This document shows positions 56,820-64,000 of a stretch of 64,000 nt of DNA, piece by piece. The position numbers were made by a program, and so were the translations under genes. The first letter of the stretch is position 1. Every line of letters begins with the position of its first letter. The notes under the pieces are model-generated. The model saw only the letters and a list, made by a program, of their open reading frames with translations, searched no databases and was not told the DNA's origin. Source of the DNA: Bacillus subtilis subsp. subtilis (GTDB lineage: Bacteria; Pseudomonadota; Gammaproteobacteria; Xanthomonadales; Xanthomonadaceae); contig JAHREJ010000012.1 in assembly GCA_021733645.1 (NCBI GenBank), positions 1 through 64,000 on the forward strand, given 5' to 3'.

Positions 56820-59800
56820 TCAACGCTCCTCCGCCGGTGCCAGCAGTTCCACTTCGGCCAACTGCATGCGCCCCGGCCCGGCGATGCGCAGCCGGTACTC
56901 GGCATAGCGGCCGGGTTTGCCGATGGCGAACGGCCGGGTCTGCTGCGCCCACGCAAAGTCTTCGTTACGGCGCTGGTCCAGTGGGGTCCAGCGGCCACCG
57001 GTGCTGCGCGCCTCCAGGGTCCACTGACCATCGCGGATCGGGCCGTTGCCACTGGTCAGGGTGTACATCGCCGGTACGCCGTTGCCCACCCCGGTGAACG
57101 TCACGGTGGTGGCGCCCAACGGCACCGCCGTGGCGGCATCATCATCCACCAGCGCGGGCAGCGCGCGGCCATCGGCCAGCTGCGCGCGTGCACCGTCGCC
57201 CAGCAGGTCGTGCAACAGGGCAGGGCGTTGGCCGGGCGCGGTCAGCGAACGCGGCGCATCGTCCGGGCCGCTGCCCCAGGTGGAGGGCTGTGGGCCCATC
57301 ACGAAGTCCAGCGTTGCGCCCTTGGCGATCACCTCGTGCGGCACCCAGGTTCGGGTCCAGGGTTTGCCGTTGATCTTCAACGACTGCACGTACACGTTGT
57401 CGCGCGAGTTGAGCGGCGCATTGACGGTCAGCACCGCGCCGCCCTGCAGCGCGACCCGTGCGTGGCGGAACGCCGGCGAGCCGATCGCGTACTCCGGCGA
57501 GCCCATGCGCAGCGGATACAGGCCCAGCGAGGCCAGCACATACCAGGCCGACGTTTCGCCGTTGTCCTCATCGCCGGGGTAGCCCTGGCCGATCTCGCTG
57601 CCCACGTACAGCCGCGCCAGGATTTCGCGCACGTGCTGCTGGGTTTTCCACGGCTGCCCGGCGTACAGGTACATCCACGGAATGTGGTGCGCCGGCTGGT
57701 TGCTGTGCGCGTACATGCCCATGCGCACATCGCGTGCCTCGGTCATCTCGTGGATGGTGCCGCCGTAGGACCCGGCCAATGCCGGATCGGCGGTTTCCGG
57801 GGTGGAGAAGAATGCATCCAGCTTGGCGGCAAGCTGCGCACGGCCGCCGTAGAGCGCGGCCAGGCCCTCGCCGTCATGCGGCGCGGTGAAGGCAAATGTC
57901 CAGCCGTTGGATTCGGTGTAGTCATGGCCCCACACCCGTGGGTCGTACTGCTTGGCATCCAGGCGCCAGCTGCCATCGGGCTTGCGGCCCTGGAAGAAGC
58001 CGGCGGCCGGATCGAACAGGGTGGCGTAGGTGCCGGCGCGATGGCGGAAATAGTCCGCCTCGGTGGCGTAGCGTTCGCGTGCGGCCGGCGTGCCGGCGCG
58101 CTTGGCCAGTGCGTCGGCCATGTTGGCGATGCCGAAGTCGTTGAGTGCCCCTTCCATCGTCCACGACATGCCTTCATGCACGTCGGCCGTGGCATAGCCG
58201 CGGAACGTGGAGCGGTCCATGCCCTTGCGCCCGACGTGGCGGTCCGGTGGTACCACCGTGGCATTCTTCAGGGCGGCCGCATACGCCTCTTCGGGATCGA
58301 AGCCGCCGATGCCCTTCAGCCAGGCATCGGCGAAGGCCACATCCGAACTGGTGCCCACCATCAGGTCGGCATAGCCGGGCGAGGACCAGCGGGCCACCCA
58401 GCCGCCCGCGCGGTACTGCTCCAGGAAGCCCTGCACCAGCGCACCGGCATCGTCCTTGGTGAACAACGCATAGGCCGGCCAGGTGGTGCGGAAGGTGTCC
58501 CAGAAACCATTGTTCACATACACCTTGCCGTCGCGCACCGGGGCAAAGCTGCGCGTGGCGCTGCCGTCGGTGTTGTCCTCGGCGGCACTGGCCTGGCTGG
58601 CATAGCGCCAGTCCGGTGCGGCGGCCGTGCCGGCGTTCTCGTGGCCGGAGTTGGGGTACAGGTACAACCGGTACAGGCTGGAATAGAGCGTGGTCTTCTG
58701 GTCGTCGCTGGCATCGCCGATGTCGAACGGGGCCAGGCGCGCATCCCAGGCGTCCTGCGCGCGGGCGGCCACGCTGTCCAGGGTGTCATCGCTGGCCAGC
58801 TCCAGGGCCAGATTGTGCCGGGCCTGCTCCACCGAGATCAGCGAGGTGGCGATGCGCATGGTCACCGTGCGCGCGCTGCCGGCGTCGAACTTGATGTAGC
58901 CGGTGGGCCGACCGGTGTTGATCGCCCCGCTGCTGCGCCACGGCTTGTCGAAGCTGGCCACCACGTACATGCGGGTGGCGCCGTTGGACAGGCCGCTGCG
59001 CGTATCGGTGTAACCGGTCAGGGTCTGCGTGGCCGCGTCCAGGGTCAGTCCGCCGCGGGCGTCCACGTTGTCGAACAGCAGGTTGGCATCGCCCTGGTCG
59101 GGGAAGTCGAAGTGGAACAGCGCGGCATGATCGGTGGGTGCGATGGCTGCGGCAATGCCGTTGTCGAAGCGAACCTCGTAGCGGTACGGACGGGCACGTT
59201 CCTGGGTGCGCGAGAACGCCAGCGCACGCTTGGCACGGTCGGCTTCGGGCACGCCGCGGCTGGCCGATGGCATTACCTGGAAGGTCTGGCGGTCACCCAT
59301 CCACGGGCTGGGCTGGTGGCTGAGTGCGAGCGCCTGCAGCTGCGGGCGGTTGCGTGCGTCGTTCTGCTCGTTCCAGCGGTACAGCCAGTTCAGCGCACCG
59401 GCGTCGGTGACCGGGGTCCAGAAGTTGAAACCGTGCGGCACTGCCGTGGCCGGGAAATTGTTGCCGCGCGAGAAGGTGCCATTGGCCTGCGTGCCGCGCG
59501 TGGTCAGCACCCAGTCCGAGGCGCGCTGCGGCACGTTGCGTGGCTGGTCGTCCAGCCGCACATCGTCGATCCAGCCCGACACCGGGGCGCCGGTGGCGCT
59601 GGCCACCTGCAGCTCGACGGCCACCACCCGGCGGCCGCGCAACGCCGGCACATCGCCCAGCCGCACCGCCTTGCGCGCCCACTGCTGCGGGTACAGCGTC
59701 TTCGAGTCGCCCTGCGCGGTCGCGCCCAGCGCCACCCCGTGCTGGTCACGCGCGTGGCTGGCCGACACCCGGCTGCCGTCGTCCAGCACCAGGTCCAGCG

Positions 59801-60170
59801 ACACATAGGTGGAGGCCACCGTGTCGGCGCCGACAATTTCCGGCAGCACCAGCCAGCTCAGCGTGGTATCGGCATCGATCGGCACGGCGGTGTCGAACAG
59901 CCGACGCTGCTGGGTGCCGCCGGTGCCGGCATAGTGCAGCGCCCGCAGGCCGGTGTAGCCCACCCCTGGCTTGGCCGCATACGGCGCGCCGGGCCCGTTG
60001 CCGATGCTGACCTGCAACGCCTGCGTACCGCCCAGTGGTGCCGGTTCCCCCGGTTCGAAGGAGGTCTGCAGGCCCTGGCCGAACGCGGGCAGGGCAAGCG
60101 CGGCGCAGGCCACGGCGAGGGCAAGCGGCAGCAGGGCGTGGCGGGCAGGGCGCGAGGCAGGCAGGGTCAT
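56820..60170 (-). CDS. GH92 family alpha-mannosidase
   Basis: A 1116-residue exported glycosidase. Signal peptide ends PAFG. A beta-sandwich accessory domain (about residues 33-220, VSGWIDDVRLDD) precedes the GH92 catalytic region with TRGTQANGTFSRGNNFPATAVPHGF, FWDTFRTTWPAYALF, GYATADVHEGMSWTMEGALNDFG, HSNQPAHHIPWMY and GQGYPGDEDNGETSAWYVL (the metal and catalytic acid region). A C-terminal discoidin-like domain ends it. GH92 enzymes are calcium-dependent exo-alpha-mannosidases that trim N-glycans or mannans. LacI-like operators lie upstream. Confidence 0.93.
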   Translation of the reverse strand: MTLPASRPARHALLPLALAVACAALALPAFGQGLQTSFEPGEPAPLGGTQALQVSIGNGPGAPYAAKPGVGYTGLRALHYAGTGGTQQRRLFDTAVPIDADTTLSWLVLPEIVGADTVASTYVSLDLVLDDGSRVSASHARDQHGVALGATAQGDSKTLYPQQWARKAVRLGDVPALRGRRVVAVELQVASATGAPVSGWIDDVRLDDQPRNVPQRASDWVLTTRGTQANGTFSRGNNFPATAVPHGFNFWTPVTDAGALNWLYRWNEQNDARNRPQLQALALSHQPSPWMGDRQTFQVMPSASRGVPEADRAKRALAFSRTQERARPYRYEVRFDNGIAAAIAPTDHAALFHFDFPDQGDANLLFDNVDARGGLTLDAATQTLTGYTDTRSGLSNGATRMYVVASFDKPWRSSGAINTGRPTGYIKFDAGSARTVTMRIATSLISVEQARHNLALELASDDTLDSVAARAQDAWDARLAPFDIGDASDDQKTTLYSSLYRLYLYPNSGHENAGTAAAPDWRYASQASAAEDNTDGSATRSFAPVRDGKVYVNNGFWDTFRTTWPAYALFTKDDAGALVQGFLEQYRAGGWVARWSSPGYADLMVGTSSDVAFADAWLKGIGGFDPEEAYAAALKNATVVPPDRHVGRKGMDRSTFRGYATADVHEGMSWTMEGALNDFGIANMADALAKRAGTPAARERYATEADYFRHRAGTYATLFDPAAGFFQGRKPDGSWRLDAKQYDPRVWGHDYTESNGWTFAFTAPHDGEGLAALYGGRAQLAAKLDAFFSTPETADPALAGSYGGTIHEMTEARDVRMGMYAHSNQPAHHIPWMYLYAGQPWKTQQHVREILARLYVGSEIGQGYPGDEDNGETSAWYVLASLGLYPLRMGSPEYAIGSPAFRHARVALQGGAVLTVNAPLNSRDNVYVQSLKINGKPWTRTWVPHEVIAKGATLDFVMGPQPSTWGSGPDDAPRSLTAPGQRPALLHDLLGDGARAQLADGRALPALVDDDAATAVPLGATTVTFTGVGNGVPAMYTLTSGNGPIRDGQWTLEARSTGGRWTPLDQRRNEDFAWAQQTRPFAIGKPGRYAEYRLRIAGPGRMQLAEVELLAPAEER

Positions 60171-60546
60171 GCAGGGAACTCCCGGTGGGGCAGCAGGCGG
60201 CAGGCAAAGCCCGCATCGTCAACCAGGCAGACAGCATCACCCCGGCCGCCCAGGTGGGCAGGCGGGCGATGCAGGTCCGGCGGGGGACGGGCCGTGCGAT
60301 CGGGACAGAAGGTGGAACCGGTCCGATGCTGCAACAGCCGTGGCAATGCTGGCAAGTGCCATTTAGTTCGATCCAAACGGGGAAAATCGGCCTTCCGATA
60401 CTTGGGTTGACAGTTTGTTTGGATCGATTTAAAAAGAACGGTGCTGTGCCCGTGCCCACGCCGGGTGTGTGCGGCCGCCGGCACCGTCGCAGGGGCGCTG
60501 CGATGCTAGAATCAACGCCTTCGCAATTCCTTTGTGTGTCCACGCC
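60171..60546. other. Regulatory spacer between the GH92 gene and the zinc-finger gene
   Basis: These 376 bp are non-coding and unusually AT-rich at 60360-60440. They hold the paired operator-like sites at 60361-60434 and a plus-strand promoter-like TTGACA (60407-60412), 17-bp spacer, TAAAAA (60430-60435). Confidence 0.55.
60361..60434. promoter_or_regulatory. Two LacI-like operators upstream of the GH92 gene
   Basis: ATTTAGTTCGATCCAAAC (60361-60378) and GTTTGGATCGATTTAAAA (60417-60434) are each imperfect copies of the same 18-bp palindrome GTTTGGATCGATCCAAAC, with perfect halves facing inward to outward as an 11-bp inverted repeat. The CG centre is the hallmark of LacI/GalR-family sites. Centres are 56 bp apart, compatible with looping. 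No LacI gene is in the window. Confidence 0.55.
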
Positions 60547-60744
60547 ATGAGCCATACCGCCACTGCGCCCGCCAACGCCGAGAAGCGCTACACCGTGCAC
60601 CGCGCCGACCTGCCGCTGAGCTGCCCGACCCCGGAAATGGCGCTGTGGAACTCACACCCGCGCGTGTACCTGCCGATCGAAGACGAGCCCAATGGCGAGG
60701 CCAAGTGCCCGTATTGCGGTGCCGTGTTCGTGCTGGCCGACTAA
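60547..60744 (+). CDS. CHCC zinc-finger domain protein
   Basis: A 65-residue protein from ATG 60547. The C-terminal NSHPRVYLPIEDEP followed by KCPYCGAVFVL, with an earlier SCPTPE Cys, forms the C-H-C-C zinc site of the NDUFS6-like (zf-CHCC) family. It is a stand-alone bacterial form of unknown role. The upstream frame is not needed because a promoter-like TTGACA/TAAAAA pair lies about 115 bp before the start. Confidence 0.88.
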   Translation: MSHTATAPANAEKRYTVHRADLPLSCPTPEMALWNSHPRVYLPIEDEPNGEAKCPYCGAVFVLAD

Positions 60745-60759
60745 GCCGCGGCGGCTTAC

Positions 60760-61872
60760 GTGCGCCCACTGACCGTGGTGCAGCTGCTGCCGGCGCTGCA
60801 TTCCGGCGGGGTTGAGCGTTCCACCCTTGAGATTGCTTCGGCCCTGGTTGCCGCCGGCCACCGGGCCATCGTCGTGTCTGCAGGCGGGCGGCTGGTCGAA
60901 CCGCTGCTGGCCAGCGGCGCCGAACACCTCACCCTGGACATCGCGCGCAAATCGCTGCTGACCCTGCGCCACGTGCGCAGCCTGCGCGCGCTGTTTGCCG
61001 AGGTGGGCGCGGACATCGTGCACGCACGCTCGCGTCTGCCGGCCTGGCTGGGCCTGTACGCGGTGCGCAACCTGCCGCCGGCGCAGCGCCCGCACTGGGT
61101 CACCACCGTGCACGGGCTGAATTCGCCAGGCCGCTACAGCGCGGTGATGACCAGCGGCGAGCGGGTGATCTGCGTGTCCAACACGGTGCGGGAGTTCGTG
61201 CAGGCGAACTATCCGGCCGTATCCGTCGAGCGCCTGCAGGTGATCCCGCGTGGGGTGGATGTCGCCCAGTTCCCGCGCGTGGCCCGCGCCGATCGGCGTG
61301 CGCGCCTGGCCGTGGCCGCACAGCATCCGGCGTTGGCCGGTGATGCGCCGTTGCTGCTGCTGCCCGGCCGTGGCACCCGCCTCAAGGGCCACCGCCATGC
61401 ATTGCAGCTGCTGGCCGGCCTGCATGCCGCCGACGTCCCGGCGCGGTTGTGGATGCCCGGCACCCGCGAACCTGGCCGCGAGGCCTACGTGGCCGAGCTG
61501 GAAGCGCAGGCGCGCACCCTGGGCATTGCCGAGGCGGTCGTGATGACCGCGCCCACCACCCGCATCGCCCAGGCCTATGCGGCCAGCGATCTGGTGCTGC
61601 AGGTGTCGGACAAGGCCGAAGCGTTTGGGCGCACTGTCGTGGAGGCGCTCTCGGTGGGCCGGCCTGTACTGGGCTGGAACCACGGCGGCGTTGGCGAACT
61701 GCTGGCGCAACTGCAGCCGTCCGGTGCGGTAGCCTTGCATGACAGCGCCGCCTTGCTGGCACGCGCGCAGCACCTGCTGCTGCAGCCGCCCGCATTGCCG
61801 TCGCGCATTCCTTTCACCTTGCAGGCGATGCAGCGTGACACCCTCCAGCTCTACACCTCCATCGCCCGCTGA
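60760..61872 (+). CDS. GT4-family glycosyltransferase
   Basis: A 370-residue GT-B enzyme starting at GTG 60760, 15 bp after the zinc-finger gene. VVQLLPALHSGGVERSTLEIA is the N-terminal nucleotide-fold motif of GT4, LLLLPGRGTRLKGHRHALQLL begins the donor-binding domain, and KAEAFGRTVVEALSVGRPVLGWNHGGVGEL is the donor-site E-x7-E region. With the ligase-like and LpxL-like genes next to it, a role in lipopolysaccharide core or O-antigen assembly is likely. Confidence 0.88.
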   Translation: MRPLTVVQLLPALHSGGVERSTLEIASALVAAGHRAIVVSAGGRLVEPLLASGAEHLTLDIARKSLLTLRHVRSLRALFAEVGADIVHARSRLPAWLGLYAVRNLPPAQRPHWVTTVHGLNSPGRYSAVMTSGERVICVSNTVREFVQANYPAVSVERLQVIPRGVDVAQFPRVARADRRARLAVAAQHPALAGDAPLLLLPGRGTRLKGHRHALQLLAGLHAADVPARLWMPGTREPGREAYVAELEAQARTLGIAEAVVMTAPTTRIAQAYAASDLVLQVSDKAEAFGRTVVEALSVGRPVLGWNHGGVGELLAQLQPSGAVALHDSAALLARAQHLLLQPPALPSRIPFTLQAMQRDTLQLYTSIAR

Positions 61873-63175
61873 CGCAGTGCGGGTGCCCGGTTCCCCCGCC
61901 TCCCGCGCCGGGCGCTGGGCGCCCTGGTGGGTGCTTGCCTTCGTTGCGCTGTGGCCGCTGCCTGGCATCGCCGAGGGCGTGCTGGTGCTCGGTGCGCTGT
62001 ATGCCGCCGTGCGCATGGTGCAGCTGCGCATGCAGGGCAAGCAGCATCTGTTGAGCAGCCCGGCGTGGGCGCTGACCAGCATCCTGTTCCTGGGGTACTG
62101 GTTGCCGCAGGCGTTCTCGGCCTTCGATGCGATCGACCCGGCCACGGCCTGGCGCAAGACGGCGGCCGGGCTGCGCTATCTACCCTTCATGTGGCTGGTG
62201 GCGATCGCGGTGGCCACCCCACAGCGGCGCAGCCTGACCCTGGGCGGCATCGCGGTGATCGCCGCGTTGTGGACGCTGGATGCACTGGCCCAGGCCACCT
62301 TCGGCAACAGCGCGCTGTTCTGGTCGCTGGACCAGCTCAAGGTGCTGGTCAGCGGGCACGGCCTGTGCAACGCCGCCGAAGTGGCCGCCGTTGACCGGCT
62401 CAGTGGCGTACTGGGGCCATGCAACCTGAAGTTCGGCCAGGTGTTGGCCAGCCTGTCGCCATTCCTGCTGTTCGCCGCCGCCAGGCGTGCCGGTCTGTGG
62501 GGCTGGGGCCTGGCCACCGCCGCGGTGGGGGTGGTGCTGGTGCTGGCCGGTTCGCGTGCCGCCTGGCTGACCTATGCGCTGGTCGTGGCGTATTCGGGGT
62601 GGCGCCTGCTTGGCGCACGCGCGTTGATCGGCTGCCTGGCGTTGGGGCTGGTGGCAGCGGTGGCGATCGGATTGGGCTCACACCAGGTGCGTGAGCGCGT
62701 GGCGCGCACCGCGATGGCCTGGGAAGGCGACGGCGACGGGGTCAACCAGGCGTTGTCCGGGCGTGCCCAGATCTGGGCGGCGGCCGCTTGCATGATCGCC
62801 GGGCACCCGGTCAACGGCGTGGGCGCGCGGGGTTTCCGCGATGCCTACCCGGGCTGCAACCCCGCACCCCAGGCGCAGGAAGTGTGGGGCGAGGGCCCGG
62901 CACTGCATGCCCACCAGATCGTGCTGGAGATTCTCGCCGAAACCGGCGTGCTGGGCCTGCTGCTGTGGCTGGCCGCCGCGGCACAGGCCTGGCGCGCTTG
63001 GCGCTTCGCGCCGTTGCCCGCACGCGAGCGCGCGCGTCCGGCGATGCTGGCCCTGGCGGTGACGGTGTTCCCGCTCAACACCCACCTGGCGTTCTATTCC
63101 ACATTCTGGGGTGGGCTGACCCTGCTGCTGGCCGCGTTGTACGCCGGCAGCCTGCTGGCCAAGGACGAATCGTAG
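61835..63175 (+). CDS. O-antigen ligase (Wzy/WaaL-like) membrane protein
   Basis: About 446 residues from GTG 61835, overlapping the glycosyltransferase end; GTG 61877 just past that stop is the alternative. Some ten hydrophobic segments surround the long Wzy_C periplasmic loop with GSRAAWLTYALVV, SGRAQIWAAAACMIAGHPVNGVGARGFRDAYP and LHAHQIVLEILAETGVLGLLLW, the conserved region of ligases and polymerases. It should attach or polymerise surface glycan. The TAG stop is the head of a SMAG palindrome. Confidence 0.85.
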   Translation: MTPSSSTPPSPADAVRVPGSPASRAGRWAPWWVLAFVALWPLPGIAEGVLVLGALYAAVRMVQLRMQGKQHLLSSPAWALTSILFLGYWLPQAFSAFDAIDPATAWRKTAAGLRYLPFMWLVAIAVATPQRRSLTLGGIAVIAALWTLDALAQATFGNSALFWSLDQLKVLVSGHGLCNAAEVAAVDRLSGVLGPCNLKFGQVLASLSPFLLFAAARRAGLWGWGLATAAVGVVLVLAGSRAAWLTYALVVAYSGWRLLGARALIGCLALGLVAAVAIGLGSHQVRERVARTAMAWEGDGDGVNQALSGRAQIWAAAACMIAGHPVNGVGARGFRDAYPGCNPAPQAQEVWGEGPALHAHQIVLEILAETGVLGLLLWLAAAAQAWRAWRFAPLPARERARPAMLALAVTVFPLNTHLAFYSTFWGGLTLLLAALYAGSLLAKDES

Positions 63176-63195
63176 ATCCACGCCATGCGTGGATG
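63172..63195. repeat. SMAG palindrome supplying the ligase stop
   Basis: GTAG at 63172-63175 contains the stop TAG; ATCCACG, CCATG and CGTGGAT follow as stem and loop between convergent genes. Confidence 0.8.
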
Positions 63196-63249
63196 CTCTC
63201 GATCACGCGGCCATGATTCCCGGCGTGATGCCTCGCCGGGCGAAGCCGG

Positions 63250-64000
63250 TCAGCGGTAGTAGTCGCTGCGCCCGCCCGGCTGGCGCTTGAAGCGGCGGTG
63301 GATCCACAGGTACTGGTCGGGCGCTTCGCGCACCATCGCTTCAATGGCCTGGTTGACCCGGGCGGTATCGGCTTCCACATCGTCGCTGGGGAAATTGGCC
63401 AGCGGCGCGCCGATCTTCAGGAAGTATTTTCCGCCTTCGCGGCGATGGAAATAGGGCACCACCGCGCAACCGGTCATCCGCGCCAGCTGGTGGGTGGCGG
63501 TGATGGTGGCGGCGGTGTGGCCGAAGAACGGGACAAACACGGTGTCCTTGCCGCGCATGTCCTGGTCCGGCGCGTACCACAGGAAGCCGCCCTTCTTCAG
63601 GTGGCGCACGGTGGCGCGGATATCTTCATTGGCATACATCGCCTTGGCGTAGCGCAGCCGGCCGAACTTCACCGCCCATTCGTACACCGGGTTGCGATGC
63701 TTGCGGTACATGCCCGACAGGTCCACGTGGTCGCACAGCAGGCGCCCGCACATTTCCAGGGTCATGAAATGGCCCGACACCAGCAGCACGCCGCGCCCTT
63801 CGGCCTGCAGGCGCTGCAGATGCTCCAGTCCCTCGATGTGCACCTGCGGGCGGATGCTGTCGATGCTGCCCCACCAGGCCCGGGCGAATTCGAAAATGCC
63901 CACGCCCAGTGCGTCGAAGCTGTCGCGCAGCAGGCGTTGGCGCCAGGCATCGTCCTTTTCCGGGAAGCACAGGCGCAGGTTGACCTCGGCCGCACGCCGG
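63250..64000 (-). CDS. Lipid A acyltransferase, LpxL/HtrB type (start beyond window)
   Basis: The frame is open to the right edge: codons for AAEVNLRLCFPEKDDAWRQR precede the first internal ATG/GTG, so at least 250 residues are seen and the N-terminus, including the membrane anchor, is missing. SGHFMTLEMCGRLL contains the HxxxxE catalytic pair; GMYRKHRNPVYEW, FLWYAPDQDM and ATITATHQLARMTGCAVVPYFHRR are family motifs. It transfers a secondary acyl chain to lipid A, in line with the neighbouring glycan genes. Confidence 0.93.
   Translation of the reverse strand, partial: RRAAEVNLRLCFPEKDDAWRQRLLRDSFDALGVGIFEFARAWWGSIDSIRPQVHIEGLEHLQRLQAEGRGVLLVSGHFMTLEMCGRLLCDHVDLSGMYRKHRNPVYEWAVKFGRLRYAKAMYANEDIRATVRHLKKGGFLWYAPDQDMRGKDTVFVPFFGHTAATITATHQLARMTGCAVVPYFHRREGGKYFLKIGAPLANFPSDDVEADTARVNQAIEAMVREAPDQYLWIHRRFKRQPGGRSDYYR

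Noticed and set aside
57210..60410. 1066-codon plus-strand frame antisense to the GH92 gene
   Set aside because: The product is His/Arg/Gly-rich with no domain; the minus strand carries all GH92 motifs.

Overview
The window is GC-rich, almost fully coding DNA from a gammaproteobacterium of the Xanthomonadaceae, most likely Stenotrophomonas (maltophilia complex or a close relative). The assignment rests on three things. The protein set fits: frmRAB with a DUF446 gene inside it, a Grx4-rhodanese fusion, an OprO/P-type porin next to CitMHS, and GH92 next to a basic secretory protease. There are many short palindromes headed by GTAG that match the SMAG REP family known from S. maltophilia. There is no phage, plasmid or insertion-sequence gene. 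No rRNA, tRNA or CRISPR array is visible.

Layout. 0-5 kb: the N-terminus of a secreted RHS-core protein cut by the left edge, an alcohol dehydrogenase/LysR pair, a SMI1/KNR4 protein, a decayed sensor-kinase remnant and a DUF4240 gene. 5-7.7 kb: the FrmR-controlled formaldehyde detoxification operon, ending in a tandem array of five SMAG palindromes. 7.9-13 kb: RIO kinase, coupled M23 peptidase and L,D-transpeptidase genes, a membrane diguanylate cyclase, a universal stress protein and a LysR regulator. 14-18 kb: a tripartite DHA2/EmrA/OMF efflux operon preceded by a probable 16-codon leader peptide. 18-23 kb: DegV, an HCCA-isomerase-like protein and two overlapping amidohydrolase genes, one of which has lost its metal ligands. 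23-28 kb: a large subtilisin autotransporter, an AMP nucleosidase-like gene and DUF924. 28-37 kb: a 666-bp non-coding tract rich in palindromes, then Grx4-rhodanese, a polysaccharide deacetylase, an alaA/SGNH/methyltransferase operon, rsgA and a DUF1704 metallopeptidase-like gene.

37-56 kb: after a TonB receptor, the window becomes an organic-acid acquisition and sensing island. A porin, a CitMHS citrate transporter and a PhaB-like reductase (catalytic Tyr replaced by Phe) diverge from a TctD/TctE-type two-component system, which overlaps an orphan periplasmic binding protein. Next come a NarL-type regulator, a Cache-domain hybrid kinase, a second porin of the same family, DctA and malic enzyme MaeB. 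Citrate and C4-dicarboxylate capture, sensing and conversion to pyruvate are therefore adjacent. 56-60.5 kb: a GH92 mannosidase translationally linked to a basic secretory peptidase, with two LacI-like half-palindromic operators upstream. 60.5-64 kb: a CHCC zinc-finger protein and envelope glycolipid genes (GT4, O-antigen ligase-like, LpxL-like acyltransferase running off the right edge).

The points most worth following up are the leader peptide at the efflux operon, the degenerate/intact amidohydrolase pair, the Tyr-to-Phe PhaB-like protein inside a citrate operon, the orphan binding protein fused by overlap to a two-component system, and four genes whose stop codon is the TAG of a SMAG head.
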